The translations under genes and the position numbers were made by a program. From contig JAJPIM010000026.1 of the NCBI GenBank assembly GCA_021324775.1, positions 124,001 to 188,000 of the forward strand: a DNA stretch of 64,000 nucleotides, given 5' to 3'. Within the stretch, counting starts at the first letter, position 1. Every line of letters starts with the position of its first letter. The notes under the pieces are model-generated. The model saw only the letters and a program-made list of their open reading frames with translations, was not told where the DNA came from and did no database searches. Positions 8,136-17,929 of the stretch are shown here, piece by piece. Source of the stretch: Gemmatimonadota bacterium (GTDB lineage Bacteria > Gemmatimonadota > Gemmatimonadetes > Gemmatimonadales > Gemmatimonadaceae).

Positions 8136-8480
8136 TCAGCCGCCGGAGCCCGACGTGGCGGACTTGCCGGTGGCCGCCGTCGAGGCGCCCCCGGTGACGA
8201 CCCGTGCGATGCGTCCGCGCTCGACGACGAGCCGGGATTCGCCCGACTTGATGGTGATGCGGTCGTCGAGCGATGGCGTGCCGTCCGTTCCCGCGGTCTT
8301 GATAAAGATGACGTCGCCGACGATCCCGCCGGCCGTGACGACCTCGTCGCCTTTCTTCACGCCGAGCATCAGCTCTTCGAGTCTCTTCTTCTGCTGCTGT
8401 TGCGGGCGAAGAAGCACGAAGTAGAAGATCGCGAAAATGGCCGCGTACATCAGCAATTGCGGCGCAGCGGCGGAATTCAT
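8136..8480 (-). CDS. yajC: preprotein translocase subunit YajC
   Basis: Small partner of SecDF at the Sec translocon. The 114-aa protein has an N-terminal membrane helix (about residues 9-26, LLMYAAIFAIFYFVLLRPQ) ending in the family signature RPQQQQKKR, followed by a cytosolic domain with VKKGDEVVTAGGIVGDV. The ATG at 8480 was chosen because the family begins just before the helix; an upstream extension in the same frame is Pro/Arg-rich and overlaps tgt. Position after tgt is the widely conserved queA-tgt-yajC order. SecD/SecF do not follow here; def does. Confidence 0.93.
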   Translation of the reverse strand: MNSAAAPQLLMYAAIFAIFYFVLLRPQQQQKKRLEELMLGVKKGDEVVTAGGIVGDVIFIKTAGTDGTPSLDDRITIKSGESRLVVERGRIARVVTGGASTAATGKSATSGSGG

Positions 8481-8514
8481 GGAATCATGTGGGGTGGAAG
8501 GGGCGGAGCCAGGA

Positions 8515-10691
<2,177 letters not shown>

Positions 10692-10754
10692 GGCGGCCGG
10701 CGGATGGATTAGCGGCGATCCGCGCGCGGACGGCCGCGCGATCGTGGCAACGCG

Positions 10755-11798
10755 CTAATTGCCAAACAGCTCCGGCTGGGCGATCCCGGCGGGTGCCGCG
10801 TACCCGAAGTGCCGATACGCCGGGGCCGTGGCCATGCGTCCGCGTGGCGTGCGATTCAGGAAGCCGTTCTGCACGAGGAAGGGCTCGTAGACTTCCTCGA
10901 TCGTGCCCTGATCCTCACCGACGGCGGCGGCGATGGTGCCGATCCCCACGGGGCCTCCATCGTACTTCTCGATGATCGTGCGGAGGATGCGGGAGTCCAT
11001 GTCATCCAGTCCGAGCTGGTCGACATCGAGCATCTGGAGCGCGCTCTGAGCCACGCTCTCGCTGATCATGCCGTCGGCGCGCACCTGCGCAAAATCCCGC
11101 ACGCGGCGGAGCAGCCGGTTCGCGACCCGGGGCGTGCCGCGCGCGCGCCGCGCGATCTCGGCCGTGCCCCCAGCATCGATCGCCACCTTGAGCACATCGG
11201 CGGTGCGGCGCACGATCGTCTCCAGGTCCGCCGCCGGATAGTAGTTGAGGCGCTGCTCGATGCCGAACCGCGCGCGCAACGGCGGCGTCAGCATGCCCAG
11301 CCGGGTGGTCGCACCAATGAGTGTGAACCGTTCGACCGGCATGGTGATGGTCTGCGCCTTGGGGCCGTCCGACAGCCGGATCTCGATCTTGAAGTCCTCC
11401 ATCGCCGGATACAGAAACTCCTCGATGATGGGCCGGAGGCGGTGGATCTCGTCGATGAACAACACGTCACCGGCGCGGAGATTGGTCAGGGTGCCCACCA
11501 GGTCACCGGGCTTCTCCAGCGACGGACCGGATTTGGTGTGGATGTTGACGCCCAGCTCGCGAGCGATGAGCTCGCCGAGCGTGGTCTTGCCAAGGCCCGG
11601 GGGTCCGAAGAACAGCGTGTGATCGAGCGGCTCGCGCCGGACGATGGCCGCATCGATATATATCCGCAGCGAGTCCTTGACCTTGGCCTGTCCGATGAAC
11701 TCCGCGAGACGCTGGGGCCGGAGCGACAGCTCGACCGGCCCTTCTTCAGGCAACTCGTCAGGTGTCGTGATTTCGTGGCGAGGCGCGGTGGCTGTCAT
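10755..11798 (-). CDS. ruvB: Holliday junction branch-migration helicase RuvB
   Basis: Hexameric AAA+ motor that, with RuvA, drives branch migration of Holliday junctions. The 347-aa protein has Walker [10 protein letters not shown], Walker B FIDEIHRL, sensor [18 protein letters not shown], and the C-terminal winged-helix with [11 protein letters not shown] start. It has no Shine-Dalgarno; instead TATATT lies 7 nt before the ATG, suggesting its own leaderless promoter although ruvA is only 51 nt upstream. Confidence 0.97.
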   Translation of the reverse strand: MTATAPRHEITTPDELPEEGPVELSLRPQRLAEFIGQAKVKDSLRIYIDAAIVRREPLDHTLFFGPPGLGKTTLGELIARELGVNIHTKSGPSLEKPGDLVGTLTNLRAGDVLFIDEIHRLRPIIEEFLYPAMEDFKIEIRLSDGPKAQTITMPVERFTLIGATTRLGMLTPPLRARFGIEQRLNYYPAADLETIVRRTADVLKVAIDAGGTAEIARRARGTPRVANRLLRRVRDFAQVRADGMISESVAQSALQMLDVDQLGLDDMDSRILRTIIEKYDGGPVGIGTIAAAVGEDQGTIEEVYEPFLVQNGFLNRTPRGRMATAPAYRHFGYAAPAGIAQPELFGN

Positions 11799-11805
11799 GG
11801 GATCG

Positions 11806-11811
11806 AATATA
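11806..11811 (-). promoter_or_regulatory. -10 element TATATT for leaderless ruvB
   Basis: TATATT followed by seven bases (CGATCCC) and the ruvB ATG. Transcription starting 6-8 nt after a -10 hexamer would put +1 at or next to the A of the ATG. No convincing -35 is visible. The same geometry is seen at about nine other genes in the window. Confidence 0.55.
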
Positions 11812-11849
11812 TGCCGAATGAACGCCGAAAAGGCGAGCGGTGACTGGCC

Positions 11850-12461
11850 TCAGCGCTTGGTGATGACCGCCAATGCGCTGCGGATGAGATTCGGCACCGA
11901 TCCGTCGCCGTCGCCGGACTCGAGGACGCCGCGGACCGCGCGTTCCGCGTCGGCCCGGCCGTAGCCGAGCCGGAGGAGTCCGAGGATCGCGTCCTCGGCG
12001 GCGGGAGTTGGGAGTCGCGTCCCCGGCCCGCGATCGCGAGCGGCCGCCGCGTACAACTCATCCAGCTTGTCCGCGAGGTCGAGGACGAGCTGTTCGGCCT
12101 TCTTCCGTCCGACGCGCGGCACCGTCTGCAGCGTCGCGATGTCGCGGTCCCGGATGGTCTGGATCAGCCGGTCGGCGGAGAGGGACGACAGCAGGCTGAG
12201 CGCGAGCGCGGGACCCACGCCCTTGGCCGCGAGCACGGCCCGGAACACCTGGCGCTCGTAGGGAGTGGAAAACCCGAACAACTGCCAGGCGTCTTCGCGC
12301 ACCACGAGGTGCGTGTGCAACGTGACGGGATCGCCAACGGCCGGGAGCGACTCGAATACCGGCAGCGGGATCGCGACGTCATACGCCACGCCCCCCTCGG
12401 TCATGACGTCGGCGCGATCGATCTCCTTGGCCATCAGGCGGCCGGTGACCTGGCTGATCAC
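11850..12461 (-). CDS. ruvA: Holliday junction DNA-binding protein RuvA
   Basis: Binds four-way junctions and recruits RuvB. 203 aa: OB-fold domain (VISQVTGRL..., 1-62), two helix-hairpin-helix motifs (VLAAKGVGPALAL and LQTVPRVGRKKAEQLVLDL), and the C-terminal RuvB-binding domain with ALLRLGYGRADAERAV. GTG start overlapping the ruvC stop (GTGA); a longer in-frame opening would run into ruvC and is not family-like. Confidence 0.95.
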   Translation of the reverse strand: MISQVTGRLMAKEIDRADVMTEGGVAYDVAIPLPVFESLPAVGDPVTLHTHLVVREDAWQLFGFSTPYERQVFRAVLAAKGVGPALALSLLSSLSADRLIQTIRDRDIATLQTVPRVGRKKAEQLVLDLADKLDELYAAAARDRGPGTRLPTPAAEDAILGLLRLGYGRADAERAVRGVLESGDGDGSVPNLIRSALAVITKR

Positions 12462-12985
12462 GCGCGGGCCATGCTCGGTGCCGGGAGGCGCACCACGGCC
12501 AGCCGGATCGGGGGACCTTCGAGGCAATACGTGAGCGCGGCGGCCACGCCGTCCGCCGCGTCGCTCGGACGCGGGGCCGTTTTCAGGCGCAAGAGGCGAG
12601 TCAGCATGAATTGCACCTGCTCCTTGGTGGCCCCGCCGGAGCCAGCCACCGCCTTCTTGATCGTCGCGGGCGGAAACTCGTGGATGCCGATGCCGGCCTG
12701 GGCGCCGGCGAGCAGGATCACGCCGCGCGCGTGTCCGAGGACCACGGTCGTGCGGACGTTGCGGGCGTAAAAGACGTCTTCCACGGCGAGCACATCGGGA
12801 TGGTGCCGCTCGATGAGCGCAGCGACGCCCTCATAGATGGCGCGCAGTCTCGCCGCGAGCGGATCGCGCGGGAAGGTGCGGATGACGCCGCATTCCACGA
12901 GGACCGCGCGCCGGGGCCCCTCCACCTGGCGCAGCACACCGTACCCGGTGGTGGCGGTGCCGGGGTCGATCCCGAGGATGGTCAC
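12458..12985 (-). CDS. ruvC: crossover junction endodeoxyribonuclease RuvC
   Basis: RNase H-fold resolvase that cuts Holliday junctions symmetrically. 175 aa with the acidic active site: D7 in ILGIDPGT, E69 in AVEDVFYARN, and D142/D145 in PSDAADGVAAAL. GTG start overlapping the yebC stop (GTGA); start choice is fixed by the N-terminal strand that carries D7. Confidence 0.96.
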   Translation of the reverse strand: MTILGIDPGTATTGYGVLRQVEGPRRAVLVECGVIRTFPRDPLAARLRAIYEGVAALIERHHPDVLAVEDVFYARNVRTTVVLGHARGVILLAGAQAGIGIHEFPPATIKKAVAGSGGATKEQVQFMLTRLLRLKTAPRPSDAADGVAAALTYCLEGPPIRLAVVRLPAPSMARA

Positions 12986-13725
12986 GCACTCGCCATGTCG
13001 GCCACATCCATGTCGAAGTTCGCGTCCACTTTCTGAACGTCGTCCAATTCGTCGATGTCTTCGAGCAATCGGATGAGCGACTCGGCCGTCTTGCCTTCGA
13101 CGCGGACCGTGGTTTTGGGCAGCCACGCGATCTCGCTGGCGGCGACGCGCATGCCGTGGGCTTCGAGCGCGCCGCGGACGGCGTGCACCGCGGCGGGGTC
13201 GGTCGTGACGACGAACTGGTCGTCATCGCGGCGAACGTCTTCGGCGCCCGCATCGAGCGCCGCTTCCATCAGCGCATCTTCGTCCTGCGCCGCGGCGTCC
13301 ATCGTCACCAGGCCTTTGCGCTCGAACATCCAGGCGACGGAATTGGTGGAGCCGAGGTTGCCGCCGCCACGCGACAGCTTGTGACGGATCTCGGCGACCG
13401 TGCGCGTCGGATTGTCCGTGACCGCCTGGATCATGAGCGCGACGCCGCCCGGACCGTAGCCCTCGTACATGACCTCCGTGTACTGGACGCCTTCGAGCTC
13501 TCCCGTGCCCTTCTTGACCGCGCGCTCGATGTTGTCCTTGGGCATCGATGCCGCACGGGCCAACTCGATGGCGGTGCGGAGGCGCGGGTTACCAGCGGGA
13601 TCGCCGCCGCCCTGCTTCGCCGCCACGGTGATCTCGCGGATCAGCTTCGTGAACTGCGCGCCGCGCTTGGCATCGGCCGCGGCTTTGTAGTGCTTGATCT
13701 GCTTCCACTTGCTGTGACCGGCCAT
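12982..13725 (-). CDS. yebC: YebC/PmpR-family translation/transcription factor
   Basis: YebC family proteins act on translation of stall-prone motifs, or as DNA-binding regulators (PmpR). The 247-aa protein starts MAGHSKWKQIKHYKAAADAKRG and contains IELARAASMPKDNIERAVKKG and YEGYGPGGVALMI, all typical. ATG at 13725 is fixed by MAGHSKW; a longer frame upstream is compositional only. Leads the yebC-ruvC-ruvA operon. The likely promoter about 100 nt upstream contains a perfect palindrome. Confidence 0.96.
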   Translation of the reverse strand: MAGHSKWKQIKHYKAAADAKRGAQFTKLIREITVAAKQGGGDPAGNPRLRTAIELARAASMPKDNIERAVKKGTGELEGVQYTEVMYEGYGPGGVALMIQAVTDNPTRTVAEIRHKLSRGGGNLGSTNSVAWMFERKGLVTMDAAAQDEDALMEAALDAGAEDVRRDDDQFVVTTDPAAVHAVRGALEAHGMRVAASEIAWLPKTTVRVEGKTAESLIRLLEDIDELDDVQKVDANFDMDVADMASA

Positions 13726-13824
13726 GGGAAGGGCGGTGGGCGGTGGTGGGGTCCTGGCAAACCGCGCGCGACCCGGCAGCGAGTCGCGTCGATCGGGTCT
13801 CGCCGGCGTTGCTGGGTGCCTGCC

Positions 13825-13830
13825 TAATAT
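13825..13830 (-). promoter_or_regulatory. candidate -10 box of the yebC-ruvCA operon
   Basis: Minus-strand TATATT, the best -10 match upstream of yebC. It would give a leader of about 90 nt. The adjoining 20-bp palindrome occupies the spacer on its upstream side, where an operator would block RNA polymerase. Confidence 0.4.
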
Positions 13831-13847
13831 ACGTGGCGCCACGTATA
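13828..13847. promoter_or_regulatory. 20-bp perfect palindrome, candidate operator
   Basis: TATACGTGGCGCCACGTATA reads the same on both strands, with no mismatch and no spacer. It lies 103 bp upstream of yebC and overlaps the first bases of the candidate -10 box. The sequence does not match the LexA boxes I know (CTGT-N8-ACAG, GAAC-N4-GTTC, GTTC-N7-GTTC). It could bind a dimeric repressor; as RNA it would make a poor hairpin because it has no loop. Confidence 0.5.
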
Positions 13848-13904
13848 CCTGGCGCCGCGATGCCCGGAGCCGCGCAGGGAGCGCCGCGCCGCGGCGGCCG
13901 CGGC

Positions 13905-14303
13905 TTACGGCGAGTCCAAATCCTTCACGAGCGCGTCCAACTCGCGGCGCGCGGCTCCGTCGAGACAACGGCTGACGGCATCGATCAGCGAGCGGACCGC
14001 AGCGGCCAGAGCCGCGCGATCGTCGCGGCCCGAGGCATCGATCACGCGAGCCAGGGGACCACGCGCCGGGGCGGGAACGGCGACGGCCGCGAGCCAGGCG
14101 CGCGCGCCCGTGGCGCGAGCGGTGCGGGCTTCCGCGGGGAGCGGGACGGGCAGCAGGGCGGCGGCGGCGAGCCGCGCCGCGACGAAGGCCGCGACCGCCA
14201 CCTCGCGGTCACCACCGAGCGGCCGCCGGCCCGCGAGTCCCGCGAGTGCACGAAAGCGGAACACGGGCGCCGCCAAGGCGTACGGTGGGAGAGTGGCCAA
14301 CAC
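13905..14303 (-). CDS. hypothetical protein, Ala-rich, divergent from the PorX-like gene
   Basis: A 132-aa protein with no family that I recognise. The first 100 residues are rich in Ala, Pro and Arg; the last 45 form a clear amphipathic helical stretch (DDRAALAAAVRSLIDAVSRC and the end ELDALVKDLDSP). It is real rather than compositional judging by that helix and by a TACATT hexamer 7 nt before its GTG start, the leaderless geometry seen elsewhere here. Its start is 39 bp from the divergent response-regulator gene, so the two may share regulation. Confidence 0.5.
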   Translation of the reverse strand: MLATLPPYALAAPVFRFRALAGLAGRRPLGGDREVAVAAFVAARLAAAALLPVPLPAEARTARATGARAWLAAVAVPAPARGPLARVIDASGRDDRAALAAAVRSLIDAVSRCLDGAARRELDALVKDLDSP

Positions 14304-14310
14304 CTACAGG

Positions 14311-14333
14311 AATGTAGAGATCAACGGTACATT
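14311..14333. promoter_or_regulatory. divergent -10-like hexamers between the hypothetical and PorX-like genes
   Basis: Minus-strand TACATT (14316-14311) sits 7 nt before the GTG of the hypothetical gene. Plus-strand TACATT (14328-14333) sits 9 nt before the ATG of the PorX-like gene. The two face away from each other in a 39-bp space, so polymerases would exclude one another. Neither gene has a Shine-Dalgarno. Confidence 0.4.
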
Positions 14334-14342
14334 GCGCACGAG

Positions 14343-15947
14343 ATGCCCCCGCCCCCCGCTTCGCCTCCGCTGACCAAGGCTCCGCCAGCGCGGAAGGCCG
14401 TCTTGTGGGTCGATGACGAGGCGGACCTGCTGGAATCGCATCGGATTTTTCTGGGCGAGAGCGGGTATGACGTCGAGATGGCGAGCAACGCCGACGACGC
14501 CATCGAGCTGCTCCGTCGTCGTGCGTTCGACGTGGTGCTGCTGGACGAGCAGATGCCGGGCAAGCGTGGCCTGGAAGCCTACCGCGAACTTCGGGAACTC
14601 GCGCCCAACGTGCCGGTCGTGATGGTCACCAAGAGCGAAGAGGACGCCACGCTCACGGAGGCCATCGGCGCCAACGTCCGCGACTACCTGACCAAGCCGA
14701 TCAATCCGCGCCAGGTCCTGGCCGCCGTGCGGCGGATCCTGGACGGGCCGCGCATCCGCCAGCAGGCGATGGCGCGCCGGTTCGTGGAGCGATTCCGGGC
14801 GATCGAGCTCGAACGCGCACGTCCCCTCAACTGGCGCGGCTGGGTCGAGCGGTACAGCGAATTGATGGTGTGGGACGTCGAGCTGGCGGCCGCGGGCGAG
14901 ACTGGGCTGTACGAGTCGCTCCGCGGACTCTACGCCGACATGCACCGCGAGTTCGCCGCCTACATGGCGGCGGCGTATCCGGCGTGGCTCGAGCACCTGG
15001 AGGGAGACCGGCCGCCGCTGTCCGTCGACGTCATTGGCGAGTTTCTGCTGCCGGTGCTCCAGCGCCACGGGGCCGCCGTCTTCGTGGTCGTCGATTGCCT
15101 GCGGCTGGATCAGTGGCTGGCACTCGAGCCGCTCCTCGCGCCGCTGTTCGACGTGGAGGTGACGCATCACTTCGCGGTGCTGCCCACGGCCACTCCGTAT
15201 TCCCGCAACGCGCTGTTCAGCGGGCTCTTTCCCGGCGAGATCGCGGCCCGGTTCCCCGACTGGTGGGGGCCGGGCGTCCGCGAGGACGAGACGCTCAATG
15301 CGCACGAGCGGGAGTTGCTGGAAGCCCAACTGGCCGAAGCGGGGCACGCGGGGCCGGTGCGCTACGCCAAGATCTCGACCGCGGCGGACTCCGATGAGCT
15401 GGACCGCCGGCTCAACTCCGCGATCGCCCCCGAGGGTGTGAGTGCGTTCGTGTTCAACTTCGTGGATCTCCTGACCCATGGCCGCAGCGAGTCCGCGATC
15501 CTCTACGAAGTGGCCCGTGACGAGATCGCGCTCCGCCAACTGACGGTGCAGTGGTTCCAGCGTTCGGCGCTCCTCGGTGTCCTCAAGGAGGCCGCACGAC
15601 GGAAGATCACGGTCGTCCTGACCAGCGACCACGGATCGATCCACTGCCAGACGCCGGCAACCGTCTACGCCAAGCGCGACGCGACGGCGAATCTGCGCTA
15701 CAAATTCGGCGAGGACGTCCGCGCCGAGCGATCCGACCAGGCCCTGATGTTTCCCAACGCCGACCGGCTTCGGTTACCGCACCGCGGGATGGGGGCGCAT
15801 ACGCTGCTGGCGACGGGTGACTCGTTCTTCGTCTATCCGACCAAGCTGCGCGAATACCAGAGCCGGTACCGTGGATCGTTCCTGCACGGCGGCGTGACGC
15901 CCGAGGAGATGATCCTCCCCGTGGCGTTGCTTACACCGCGCCGGTAG
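14343..15947 (+). CDS. PorX-like response regulator fused to a PglZ/alkaline-phosphatase-superfamily domain
   Basis: 534 aa. Residues 18-135 form a receiver domain with acidic pair D24/D25, phospho-acceptor D68 (LLDEQMPG), and the conserved Lys in LTKPINP. A helical linker follows. Residues about 225-534 form a PglZ/alkaline phosphatase-like domain: metal-binding VVVDCLRLDQ (D251), the nucleophile region LPTATPYSRNALFSG (Thr282 or 284), LLTHG, TSDHGS (D429, H430) and HGGVTPEEMI (H515). This is the architecture of PorX of Bacteroidota, which controls type IX secretion and whose phosphatase domain acts on nucleotides. No Por/Gld genes lie in the window. ATG start; longer in-frame openings are low-complexity. 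The output role here is inferred. Confidence 0.88.
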   Translation: MPPPPASPPLTKAPPARKAVLWVDDEADLLESHRIFLGESGYDVEMASNADDAIELLRRRAFDVVLLDEQMPGKRGLEAYRELRELAPNVPVVMVTKSEEDATLTEAIGANVRDYLTKPINPRQVLAAVRRILDGPRIRQQAMARRFVERFRAIELERARPLNWRGWVERYSELMVWDVELAAAGETGLYESLRGLYADMHREFAAYMAAAYPAWLEHLEGDRPPLSVDVIGEFLLPVLQRHGAAVFVVVDCLRLDQWLALEPLLAPLFDVEVTHHFAVLPTATPYSRNALFSGLFPGEIAARFPDWWGPGVREDETLNAHERELLEAQLAEAGHAGPVRYAKISTAADSDELDRRLNSAIAPEGVSAFVFNFVDLLTHGRSESAILYEVARDEIALRQLTVQWFQRSALLGVLKEAARRKITVVLTSDHGSIHCQTPATVYAKRDATANLRYKFGEDVRAERSDQALMFPNADRLRLPHRGMGAHTLLATGDSFFVYPTKLREYQSRYRGSFLHGGVTPEEMILPVALLTPRR

Positions 15948-15973
15948 TCGCAGCCGCCCGTGGAGCGGCGCCA

Positions 15974-17926
15974 GTGAGTACCACCGCCATACGCCCGCCC
16001 GCCGCGGCGCCGGAGCCATCGTCCGGCGCTGCAGCCGCGGCGCGCCCGGTGGCTGCAGCGGCCTCACGCCCGGGCACTCCGAAGAGCGGCATGTACAGGA
16101 GGCTTCTCACCTTCCTGCACCCGCATCGGGCACTCATGGCGGGCGCCATCACGAGCAACGTGGTGGGCGCGGCGCTCGACGGGTTCTCGATGGCGCTCCT
16201 GATCCCGTTCCTCAATGCCCTGTTCGGTCTGCAGGCGCTTCCCGCGAGCGGAGGACAGCTTACCCGGTTCGTCAATTTCACGATCGGCTGGTTGCTCGAT
16301 CCGCAGAACAAAATGCGGTCGCTGGAAAGCGTGATGCTCATCATCCTCGCGGTGGTGTCGGCGAAGAACCTCCTGGTGTGGTATGGAGGCCAGCTCGGCG
16401 CGAAACTGCAGGAGTTCGTGACGCGCGACATGCGCAACGTGGTGTACGCGCACCTGCAGCGCCTGCCGCTGCCGTACTTCCTGCGGACCAAAGGCGGGCA
16501 GATCACCGCACGCATCCTCGCGGACACCGATCAGACCAAAAGCCTGATCACCCAACTGGTCACGTCCGGAATCCAGAGCGCCGCGCTCATCCTCGTCGAC
16601 ATCGCGATCATGTTCGCGATCTCCTGGCGTCTGTCGCTGGTCGCGCTCATCATCGCGCCCGCGATCACCGGTTTCCTGCAGCCGATCCTGCGCAAGCTGC
16701 GGAAGAATCACCGCCGGCTCCGGGATGACTACGGCGAGATGCTGAGCGTACTCCAGGAGATCGTCTCGGGCATGCGGCTGGTGAAGTCGTTCCGCGCCGA
16801 GGCGTACGAGGAGGACCGCTTCGTGGAGGCCAGCGGCCAGTACTCGCGCCGGCTGGTGCGGGTCGCGACGCTCGCGCTCCTGTCGCAGCCGATCACCGAG
16901 TTTCTGGGCACGGTGGTGCTGGTCGGGCTTCTCTGGTACGGCGCCCGGCAGGTGCTGGTGCTGCATGTGCTGGGCGGCTCGGAGCTCCTGGTCTTCCTCC
17001 TGAGCATGATGAAGCTGCTGCAGCCGCTCAAGCAGGTGACGCAACTGCCGACGGTGGCGCAGGCATCGCTGGCGTCCGCGGAACGCATCTTCGACATTCT
17101 CGACGAACCCACCGAGACCGCGCTGGATCGCGGGACGCGCGATGCGCCGGCCGATTTCGGCTCGGTGGCCTTCGATCACGTGTTCTTCGCCTACGACCCC
17201 GGCGGCGAGACCGTCCTCTCGGACGTGTCGTTCACGGCACGCCGCGGAGAGATCGTGGCCCTGGTCGGTGCGAGCGGTGCCGGGAAGAGCACCCTGGTCG
17301 ACCTGATCCCGCGTTTCGTGCAGCCAACAGAGGGCCGCATCCTCCTGGGCGGCATCGACACCGCCACCATCCGGCTTCCCTCGCTCCGCGCGCTCACCGG
17401 GATCGTGAGCCAGGACACGGTGCTCTTCAACGACACGGTGCGGCGCAACATCGCGTACGGGAGCGATGACCGGTACAGCGATGCGCAGATCGAGAGCGCG
17501 GCCCGCGCCGCGAATGCGCATGCGTTCATCACGGAGCTGCCCGACAAATACGAGACCGTGCTCGGCGAGCGCGGCACGCGGCTCTCCGGCGGACAGCGGC
17601 AGCGTCTCGCGATCGCCCGGGCGCTGCTCACCGATCCGCCGATCCTCATCCTCGATGAGGCCACGTCGTCGCTCGATACCGAGAGCGAGCGGCTTGTCCA
17701 GGAAGCGATCGACCGGTTGCTGACGGGCCGCACCGTGTTCGTGATCGCGCACCGGCTGTCGACGATCACCCACGCCGACCAGATCCTGGTGCTCGACCGG
17801 GGGCGGATCGTCGAGCGCGGCACGCATGCCGGCTTGCTCGCCGTCAAGGGTGCTTATCACCGGTTGTACACGCTGCAGTTTCGCGCGGGCGAGGGCGCCG
17901 GCGGCATCGACGGCGTCGCGGAGTAG
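15974..17926 (+). CDS. MsbA-like ABC exporter (fused permease-ATPase)
   Basis: 650-aa half-transporter: about 35 Ala/Pro-rich residues, six membrane helices (about 50-370), then the ATPase with Walker A GASGAGKST, Q-loop GIVSQDTV, signature LSGGQRQRLAIARALL, Walker B PILILDEATS and H-loop IAHRLST. Homodimers of this class flip lipid A-core or other lipid-linked cargo from the inner to the outer leaflet. GTG start, 26 nt after the PorX-like gene. Neighbouring glycosyltransferases and an LpxL-like acyltransferase support lipid/glycolipid export. MsbA itself is possible but not provable from sequence alone. Confidence 0.9.
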   Translation: MSTTAIRPPAAAPEPSSGAAAAARPVAAAASRPGTPKSGMYRRLLTFLHPHRALMAGAITSNVVGAALDGFSMALLIPFLNALFGLQALPASGGQLTRFVNFTIGWLLDPQNKMRSLESVMLIILAVVSAKNLLVWYGGQLGAKLQEFVTRDMRNVVYAHLQRLPLPYFLRTKGGQITARILADTDQTKSLITQLVTSGIQSAALILVDIAIMFAISWRLSLVALIIAPAITGFLQPILRKLRKNHRRLRDDYGEMLSVLQEIVSGMRLVKSFRAEAYEEDRFVEASGQYSRRLVRVATLALLSQPITEFLGTVVLVGLLWYGARQVLVLHVLGGSELLVFLLSMMKLLQPLKQVTQLPTVAQASLASAERIFDILDEPTETALDRGTRDAPADFGSVAFDHVFFAYDPGGETVLSDVSFTARRGEIVALVGASGAGKSTLVDLIPRFVQPTEGRILLGGIDTATIRLPSLRALTGIVSQDTVLFNDTVRRNIAYGSDDRYSDAQIESAARAANAHAFITELPDKYETVLGERGTRLSGGQRQRLAIARALLTDPPILILDEATSSLDTESERLVQEAIDRLLTGRTVFVIAHRLSTITHADQILVLDRGRIVERGTHAGLLAVKGAYHRLYTLQFRAGEGAGGIDGVAE

Positions 17927-17929
17927 CAC

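Noticed and set aside
13743-14342. In-frame extension of the PorX-like protein by 200 residues
   Set aside because: The extension is low-complexity Arg/Gly/Ala, spans the palindrome and the divergent gene, and the receiver domain begins normally shortly after the ATG at 14343.
14304-15644. A 446-codon open frame opposite the PorX-like gene
   Set aside because: Antisense shadow of a gene with intact receiver and PglZ motifs; no domain pattern.
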